A DNA stretch of 64,000 nucleotides from positions 1,302,001-1,366,000 of the forward strand of contig NZ_AP025473.1 of NCBI RefSeq assembly GCF_024347395.1, given 5' to 3'. The notes below the pieces were generated by a model. That model was not told the DNA's origin, searched no databases, and saw nothing but the letters and a program-made list of their open reading frames with translations. The stretch comes from Vibrio cortegadensis (GTDB taxonomy: Bacteria > Pseudomonadota > Gammaproteobacteria > Enterobacterales > Vibrionaceae). The translations under genes were made by a program, and so were the position numbers. Below are positions 55,393 to 61,484 of the stretch, in pieces (position 1 is the stretch's first letter; the number at the start of each line of letters is the position of its first letter).

Positions 55393-56004
55393 TTACGCCT
55401 CCTGCATCGAAATAATGTTATCGGTTCGCCCAAATAGCAGCCCCATGATGCCAACAGCGTAAATATCATCGCCTTCTAGCTCTAACAATACTTGCGGCAA
55501 ACTTTCATAAGCTTGGCCCGAAACGATGATCCCATGACGGCGCATATCAAATGTCGATAAATGGAATGGGCATTGACCAAGTACACGGTGCTCCCCTACC
55601 ACTTTGTATTGACCGTTAAGCGGCCCACCTTGGTGAGTACACATCAGCGAAAATCCAACCACATCTTGCTTTGGACCTAAACCGCCACCTGCAGGCACGC
55701 CCATTTTTACTAATAAACCTTGCGAGTTTGGGCCATCGTCTGGGTAATTGAAATAGAGAGGTTCATTGGTTTTCAATTCGCTCATTTTGCCCAGCAGTTT
55801 ACGAGGGTAACCCACGACTCTCGCTTTTGTATTTTGTGCTTGCGCGGTTCCTGGGAACAGAGTGATCGACATAACACTCGCCGCCCCAGCGGTAGCGCCG
55901 GTATACATAAGGAAGTCACGGCGAGACATCATGCATTTTTGATGCTCTTGCGCACTCTCTTTATTGCTCGACTTAGCTTGGCGTTTTTCTTTATCGAAAA
56001 TCAT
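55393..56004 (-). CDS. idrB: Rieske iron-sulfur subunit, Tat-exported (IdrB/AioB-like)
   Basis: The 203-residue protein has a twin-arginine signal (MSRRDFLMYTG, from residue 26) preceded by an unusually long 25-residue cytoplasmic lead, and a hydrophobic core ending AQAQ. The Rieske [2Fe-2S] ligands are Cys122 and His124 (CTHQGG) and Cys145 and His148 (CPFHLS). The usual disulfide cysteines are absent (Gly and Phe in their places), as in some AioB proteins; this tends to affect the reduction potential. It forms the small subunit of the molybdoenzyme and carries it to the periplasm. Its ATG overlaps the stop of the upstream peroxidase as ATGA. Confidence 0.8.
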   Translation of the reverse strand: MIFDKEKRQAKSSNKESAQEHQKCMMSRRDFLMYTGATAGAASVMSITLFPGTAQAQNTKARVVGYPRKLLGKMSELKTNEPLYFNYPDDGPNSQGLLVKMGVPAGGGLGPKQDVVGFSLMCTHQGGPLNGQYKVVGEHRVLGQCPFHLSTFDMRRHGIIVSGQAYESLPQVLLELEGDDIYAVGIMGLLFGRTDNIISMQEA

Positions 56005-57236
56005 TTTTTCACCTCCGCAAGCTCTTCTTCACTGAATAGTCGTTGGTATTTTGGAATTTCAGGGTAAGTCATCATCAATTTCTCACCGGTAAATGCATCT
56101 AAGAATGCCAACAGATCGGTTTTCTCTTCGCCCGTTAAACCAAGAGGCGTGATGAGAGGACTTTTCGTTTGAGGGAAGCCTGTTGTTCTGCCATCTTTAG
56201 CGACGCCTCCACGGTCATAGAAATCGACCACATCAGCTAGGGTGTTGATCGTACCGTTATGCATATAAGGGGCAGTAAACTTGGTATAACGCAAACTAGG
56301 TGTGCGGAACATTCCCTTCATCTCTTTACGTTTTCCACGGAAATACACCCCAGGATCAGCTTTGGTATTGCGATACATTTTCTCATTTGAACCTTTTGCA
56401 TACAGTTCATAACGGAAGGTTATTTGAGCCATAGGATCGTTTTCCCAACGCAAGTTTGTAGGAACACCGACATTGTAGTTTTTCTGATCCGAAGCTAATG
56501 CACCATTATGACAAGAGATGCATTTCGCTTTGCCTTCAAACAGTGCTTTACCTTTCAATTGCTGTTCAGTTAATGCGGTTTTATCGCCCAATAGGTAGTT
56601 GTCTAATGGCGTATCTCTTTGAACAAGCGTTCTCTCAAAAGCAGCAATCGCTTTCCACGCATTGCTCACTTTAGGGTAGTTATCGCCAAAGATGGTATTG
56701 AACTGCTCAACATATTCAGGCACTAGCGCTAAACGGGCTTCCATGATGTCATCTTCACCATTCCCCGCGACGCCACCTTTAGCCGCACTTTTAGCTTGTC
56801 CCTCTAACGATTTAGAAGAGCCAGCCCAGAACAACTTCTGATAATAGGCTGAATTCACGATTGTCTGGCTGTTTCTCCAGTGAACCGTTCCTGGATAACC
56901 TAAAGAGAGATCGGATGGGAAGTCCCAACCCAACGCAGGGTTATGACACGCAGAACAAGGCGTTGAAGTATCTCCCCCTAAACGGCCATCGAAGAACAGT
57001 TGTTTGCCTAATGCGACTTTCTCTTCTGTCGTCGGGTTATCTGCAGGCGTTGGTACTTCACCAAGCGGTGCCAGTGCAGGATAAGCCACATCGTTGACAA
57101 CAACATCAGGAAGTGATGCTGTCACTTCTTCTGCGGTAATTTTGCTTGTCTCTTCTTGTTGTGCACAAGCAGGTAACGCGGTTAACGTCACTAACATTGC
57201 AGCCACAGCAGACAAGCTGATTGAATGATTTGTCAT
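56001..57236 (-). CDS. Di-heme cytochrome c peroxidase family protein 2 (IdrP-like)
   Basis: The 411-residue secreted protein has an N-terminal signal (ALPACAQQ; possibly a lipoprotein Cys, but the site is unusual) and two c-type haem sites, CSACH (near residue 91) and CISCH (near 240). It belongs to the MauG/CcpA family: KQLFFDGRLGG, NSQTIVNSAYYQKLFW and APYMHNGTINTL are typical. The frame is open to 57311, but ATG at 57236 has AAGGAGG seven bases upstream. Iodate reductase clusters carry two such genes (idrP1, idrP2), suggested to remove hydrogen peroxide or related products. Which of the two it corresponds to is not decided. Confidence 0.85.
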   Translation of the reverse strand: MTNHSISLSAVAAMLVTLTALPACAQQEETSKITAEEVTASLPDVVVNDVAYPALAPLGEVPTPADNPTTEEKVALGKQLFFDGRLGGDTSTPCSACHNPALGWDFPSDLSLGYPGTVHWRNSQTIVNSAYYQKLFWAGSSKSLEGQAKSAAKGGVAGNGEDDIMEARLALVPEYVEQFNTIFGDNYPKVSNAWKAIAAFERTLVQRDTPLDNYLLGDKTALTEQQLKGKALFEGKAKCISCHNGALASDQKNYNVGVPTNLRWENDPMAQITFRYELYAKGSNEKMYRNTKADPGVYFRGKRKEMKGMFRTPSLRYTKFTAPYMHNGTINTLADVVDFYDRGGVAKDGRTTGFPQTKSPLITPLGLTGEEKTDLLAFLDAFTGEKLMMTYPEIPKYQRLFSEEELAEVKK

Positions 57237-57246
57237 CTCGTCCTCC

Positions 57247-58335
57247 TTAGTTTTTAGCATTGTGCCAATCAGAAATAAGTTCATAGTCGTAATCGTAAGC
57301 CGTCCATACATGTTTCTCTGTAGTTAATGGCTCACTGGATAACGACTCCAAGAATGCGACGAGTGACTGCTGTTGCTGTTCACTTAAGTTAAGTGGTTTT
57401 AGCCTTGCATCTTTATTTGAATCTTCACCGCCTCCTGCATTATAAAATGCGACCACTTCTGGCAACGTCGCGAGCATTCCGTTATGCATATAAGGGGCAG
57501 TTTGTTTGAGTTCACGCAGTGTCGGTGTCATGAATTTACCCATGTCAGTGCCGTCTGCTTTATGTGTTTGAACATGAGCCCCTACATCACGCTTCAAATT
57601 CATGTAGTTCTCGTTCCCCATGAACATATTGAATGCGATAAAGGTCTGGTGGCGCATAGGGTCACGGAATATATCGAAGTTTTCAGCAACGCCGGTATTG
57701 TATGGTTTACCATCGGTAAAGAGTGGTCCGTTATGACAAGATGAACAGCCCGCTTCACCTTTAAACAGATCAAAACCCTGCTTGGCTTGCTCAGATAACT
57801 GATTTTTGTCGAAAGGAGTTTGGTTGGAGATCAGCGTTTTCAAGTACTCAGGAATAGCTTTACGCACCGAGCCATTTGACGGTTCGCCATATCCCGCATT
57901 TTTGAACATTTTCACGTAGATTGGATCTTGTTTAAGACGCTCTTGCATCAAACGCATATCCATATTCATTAACCAATCTTCCGTGATGTTTTCACGCGTC
58001 ACATCATTAAGATTGGTACCAATACGACCATCATGGAACCACACTTTCTTATAAACGGTATTAATAAGAGTGGGTACGTTCCTAAAGCCTTTACTCCCAG
58101 TATAGGCAGGGCCCAATGCTTCTGGGTAGGAATATCCATTTTCTGGTTGATGGCACGATGCACAAGACAATGCCGTATTACCTGATAGTCGTGTATCAAA
58201 AAATAGGCGTTTTCCCAATTCTGCTTTTGCATCGTTTATCTTCATTTCAGGTAACGGACCAAACTGCTGATCATCCGTTTGACCTAAAGCTGAGAAAGAG
58301 ACGCTAATTGCAGCAAGGATTAGCATTTTTTTCAT
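57247..58335 (-). CDS. Di-heme cytochrome c peroxidase family protein 1 (IdrP-like)
   Basis: The 362-residue secreted protein has a Sec signal (MKKMLILAAISVSFSALG) and two c-type haem motifs, CASCH (near residue 57) and CSSCH (near 198). KRLFFDTRLSGN, NVPTLINTVYKKVWFHDGR and APYMHNGMLATLPEVV match the di-heme peroxidase family. ATG at 58335 has AAGGAG seven bases upstream, so the longer frame to 58413 is rejected. It is the first gene of the operon, 10 bp before peroxidase 2. The upstream region is shared with the divergent HEAT-repeat gene. Confidence 0.85.
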   Translation of the reverse strand: MKKMLILAAISVSFSALGQTDDQQFGPLPEMKINDAKAELGKRLFFDTRLSGNTALSCASCHQPENGYSYPEALGPAYTGSKGFRNVPTLINTVYKKVWFHDGRIGTNLNDVTRENITEDWLMNMDMRLMQERLKQDPIYVKMFKNAGYGEPSNGSVRKAIPEYLKTLISNQTPFDKNQLSEQAKQGFDLFKGEAGCSSCHNGPLFTDGKPYNTGVAENFDIFRDPMRHQTFIAFNMFMGNENYMNLKRDVGAHVQTHKADGTDMGKFMTPTLRELKQTAPYMHNGMLATLPEVVAFYNAGGGEDSNKDARLKPLNLSEQQQQSLVAFLESLSSEPLTTEKHVWTAYDYDYELISDWHNAKN

Positions 58336-58754
58336 TGTTATGCTCCTTAGCTTCCAAGCTATTACTGCGTTCTCTACAGCCGTGTTACTGAAGACGGTAT
58401 GGATAGAGGACACAGTTCGTTTTTATACTCACTTCATCTCTACAGCATAAATTAAGCCAAGTTTTAATCCATCTGTTTTCCATTATTTATCATTAACTTA
58501 GCTACAGTGTGATCCAGTTCAATCTATGATTTATTTAACGATTTATCTAATTGCGGATTATATAAGTTAACGATATGTTTAACTCTTAGGTATGGTTCTA
58601 TCAATTAATTATCACCTTCCTTCTATATCTCTGATTTATAAGCAGATAATATTAAAACCTAACTAGGCATAGATCCTGCTAATTGAATCAGTAATGAAGT
58701 AAAAGAATGCCTACAATCAGTAGGAAACAAAATCCGCTATAAAAGGAAGTGTGC
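58336..58754. promoter_or_regulatory. Divergent control region between idr-like operon and HEAT-repeat gene
   Basis: About 420 bp with no gene. It holds a CRP-like half-perfect site TGTGA-N6-TCAAT at 58508-58523 and an imperfect inverted repeat GTTAAC..GTTTAAC at 58566-58583. Either could act on both transcripts. No FNR-type TTGAT-N4-ATCAA was found by eye. Position-based, with weak motif support. Confidence 0.35.
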
Positions 58755-61202
58755 ATGCAAGATTTAAATGATGCCAATAGAGAGACTTTGCTTCGCAGTG
58801 ATGCAGAACAGAGTGCGATCGATAGCCTTATCGAGCTACTTCGTACTGGTGATGAGGCACAGCGTTGTTACAGCGCCCAAGCATTGAATCGAGCACGAAT
58901 CCAAGAAGCGACTCAAGCGTTAAATGACTGCCTGTACCACAAAGATCCAGATGTCGTCATTGACTGTGCTAATACACTAGAGACATTAGGTTCTGGTGAT
59001 ATACCAAGTTTAGAAGATGTCGCCCGTCACCATCCTGATGGCGATGCCAGAATTGCAGGGCTAAAGGCTTTGGCTCCGCACATCAATACCCCAAGCGTTG
59101 AAGCCCTTTTCCATGAGTTTGCACTAGGAAGACAAGACAACAACGATTGGGGGTTAGATTCCGACTGGGATGATTGGTGGGATCTTCAACTCTGCGCTGT
59201 TAATACTTTATCGGAGCACATTAAAGAGAGCCATTTCACTCTATTTCTCGACATTCTTGAGCAAGATCCAGAGCCTGAGTTAGCCGCGAAGATTTATCAG
59301 GGCATCGCGAAAATCAACATCAACTGGGTGATTGAACAGCTAGAAAAGTCCGCCCCTATGACGACCAGAAAGTTGGTCAAAGCACTCACTTATAGCAATC
59401 AACAAATCGCAAAAGCATTTCTATACAAACAACTCAGATCCCAAGACGCCGAAATCCAAAAAATCGCGATAAATGCGCTATGTGAGCGAAACGCCACTGA
59501 ATACTTTTGGGATATTGTAAAGTGCATGAGCGATTCGAACGCCAGTGTGCAGCGCTGTGCCATTCTTGGTATTCAAACCTTAAATGGAATGGACAATATT
59601 GATGGAAGCCGCTTAATCAGTTACATCAAAACAGCTCAGGCCGATGCCCAACCCGAACTGCTTAAGTTAATACGCGGACTTAATATCCAGTTAACCGATA
59701 TTGATTTGGAGTGGATCATTAGCTTAGCGGATCAAACCAATCCTTCGCTACTGAATGAAATTCTCAATGTAATACAGCACGATCACTCTGCGATCCCTGA
59801 GCTAACCGACGAACAGCAAGCCACTTTAGTTCAAGTCGTTCTTAACGTTATAGAAGACAATAAAATCGAGCTCCACCAAAAAACTCGACTCACCCGTCAA
59901 CTGATTAAGTTACCGAATCACCATCTTACATCACTGCCCGTCTTACAAAGGATTCTAACCAAACAAGATAGCCAAAACCTGAAAGACAAACAGGCTGAAC
60001 AACCATTTTATGATAGTAGCCTGCGTGAAGCATGTTTGTATGTCATCGCTAAAACACCCGTCGATAGCTTTCAGCATTTAATCAAAATGACATTGCTTGG
60101 AGCGATGGCCTATCCTAATACGATTGATGTCGTCGTCACGAGTTCTGAAAATGAGATGGATAGCACAGCACTCCCTGTCCAACATCAACCAGACAATGAG
60201 CAAGCTGACAAAGCAGATGAAGACGATTTAACCGCCCTACTCAACACATATGGTGAACAGTTCCAAGAGCCTGAATCGATCGTCAACACACCAACGTCTA
60301 CCCTCGGATCTATTCAACAAGCGAACATTGAAGCAACGCTAGCACCAGTAAGCCAAGATGATGATACCCAACAAAAGATCACTGATATGATCGAGCAACT
60401 CGACGATGAATTGCTAGGCTATGCCGATATTGTGAAAGACAATTTTGAAAGTGCTGAAAACCTCGATTTAAACCGTAAAAAAATCGCAAGAAGACCAAAA
60501 ACATCCAACCGAGTATTGTCTATTCGAGCTCTGGGGCAATCGAAAAATCCACAATCAGCAGAGCTGCTTACCGAGGCTATTCTTGGTGCGGAAAGTAACG
60601 AGTTACGCGAAATATTTCAGGCGCTGACCCTACTCAAAAAAGCAGAACCACGTAATCCGCTGGCTAATAATGGTTTAGGCGCTGCGGGTAATGTGATGCA
60701 CCATGGCGATTCACTTTCAAAACAAGCTGCTGCTCACTTCCTAGCGGTAATGCCAAGCAACAAAGCATTACCTTTACTGTTTATTGGTGCGATTGATGAA
60801 AACGAACACGTTCGCCTATGCAGTTTGAATGCGATAGAAGTTCACTTACCCAAGGTTAAGAAAGTTGATCAACCTGCTTTGCTGCAAATTTTACGTCGTG
60901 GGTTAAGCGATCCTGCTGGAGGTGTCCGTAAGAAATCGATGCAGCTACTAGGAGCATGGCTTGATGCAAAATTTGATGATACAAAACTTAATGAAGAAAA
61001 AGACGATGATGCTGAACTTGCAACCGAGTTAGAAACGCTAATCGATCTTGCGATTGATGATGAGGAGTGTAATAGCATTGCGGAAAAGGTATTGGCAACA
61101 CATAAAATCGCCACGTTGAACGTTTTAGGGCTACAGCTTTCATCACTCAAGGATCATCGGCACCCCAATGCGGTGAAATTGATGGGAGCATTATTGAGTT
61201 AA
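58755..61202 (+). CDS. Large HEAT-repeat protein
   Basis: The 815-residue, mostly alpha-helical protein has HEAT/PBS-lyase-like repeats in two blocks (about 15-330 and 575-800). They carry recurring patterns such as RCYSAQALNRARIQEATQAL and VRLCSLNAIEVHLPKV, and are separated by a Glu/Asp/Gln-rich linker (about 480-560). There is no signal peptide or TM helix and no enzymatic motif, so it is a cytoplasmic scaffold or interaction protein. ATG at 58755 has AGGAAG upstream and is preferred to GTG at 58749. It is divergent from the molybdoenzyme operon. Helical-repeat proteins sometimes assist maturation of cofactor-containing enzymes, but that is inference. Confidence 0.8.
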   Translation: MQDLNDANRETLLRSDAEQSAIDSLIELLRTGDEAQRCYSAQALNRARIQEATQALNDCLYHKDPDVVIDCANTLETLGSGDIPSLEDVARHHPDGDARIAGLKALAPHINTPSVEALFHEFALGRQDNNDWGLDSDWDDWWDLQLCAVNTLSEHIKESHFTLFLDILEQDPEPELAAKIYQGIAKININWVIEQLEKSAPMTTRKLVKALTYSNQQIAKAFLYKQLRSQDAEIQKIAINALCERNATEYFWDIVKCMSDSNASVQRCAILGIQTLNGMDNIDGSRLISYIKTAQADAQPELLKLIRGLNIQLTDIDLEWIISLADQTNPSLLNEILNVIQHDHSAIPELTDEQQATLVQVVLNVIEDNKIELHQKTRLTRQLIKLPNHHLTSLPVLQRILTKQDSQNLKDKQAEQPFYDSSLREACLYVIAKTPVDSFQHLIKMTLLGAMAYPNTIDVVVTSSENEMDSTALPVQHQPDNEQADKADEDDLTALLNTYGEQFQEPESIVNTPTSTLGSIQQANIEATLAPVSQDDDTQQKITDMIEQLDDELLGYADIVKDNFESAENLDLNRKKIARRPKTSNRVLSIRALGQSKNPQSAELLTEAILGAESNELREIFQALTLLKKAEPRNPLANNGLGAAGNVMHHGDSLSKQAAAHFLAVMPSNKALPLLFIGAIDENEHVRLCSLNAIEVHLPKVKKVDQPALLQILRRGLSDPAGGVRKKSMQLLGAWLDAKFDDTKLNEEKDDDAELATELETLIDLAIDDEECNSIAEKVLATHKIATLNVLGLQLSSLKDHRHPNAVKLMGALLS

Positions 61203-61268
61203 TTCAGATCGCAACTGATGGGCAATAATTTCGCAGTTTAACACCCTAGAGATGTATTGCCCTCGCGG

Positions 61269-61388
61269 TTAATGGGATTATCGTTAATGTACTTTTTATT
61301 AATGTACTTTCTATTAATGAGCTTTCCGCTGATGTGCTTACCGATAATGAGATCGCAGCCAATGACTTCTATGGCTAGTGTACTATTT
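61269..61388. repeat. About eight degenerate tandem copies of a 15-bp unit
   Basis: From 61269 the sequence reads in 15-bp steps, TTAATGTACTTTTTA, TTAATGTACTTTCTA, TTAATGAGCTTTCCG and so on, each keeping an AATG or GATG core. The last copy is shifted by one base. It lies between the HEAT-repeat and histidine kinase genes and carries no ORF. The period differs from the 16-bp array at 19761, and the sequence is unrelated. Confidence 0.75.
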
Positions 61389-61484
61389 TTGTAGAGTCGA
61401 GGTTACGCCTCAGCTATTGAGTCTTTACTTGCTTATACTAGCTTAACCCGCTCTCCTTCCACGTTTAAGGCTTTACATTCAGTA

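Noticed and set aside
52694..56004. Ordinary arsenite oxidase (aioBA)
   Set aside because: Family similarity is clear, but the two peroxidase genes, the Glu-to-Ser change and the lack of arsenic resistance or sensing genes (arsC, aioX) nearby argue against it. It remains the main alternative.
58336..58754. Sigma-54 (-24/-12) promoter for the idr-like operon
   Set aside because: A GG..GC pair on the minus strand near 58390 has the wrong spacing (11 instead of 10), and no TGGCAC-type element was found by eye.
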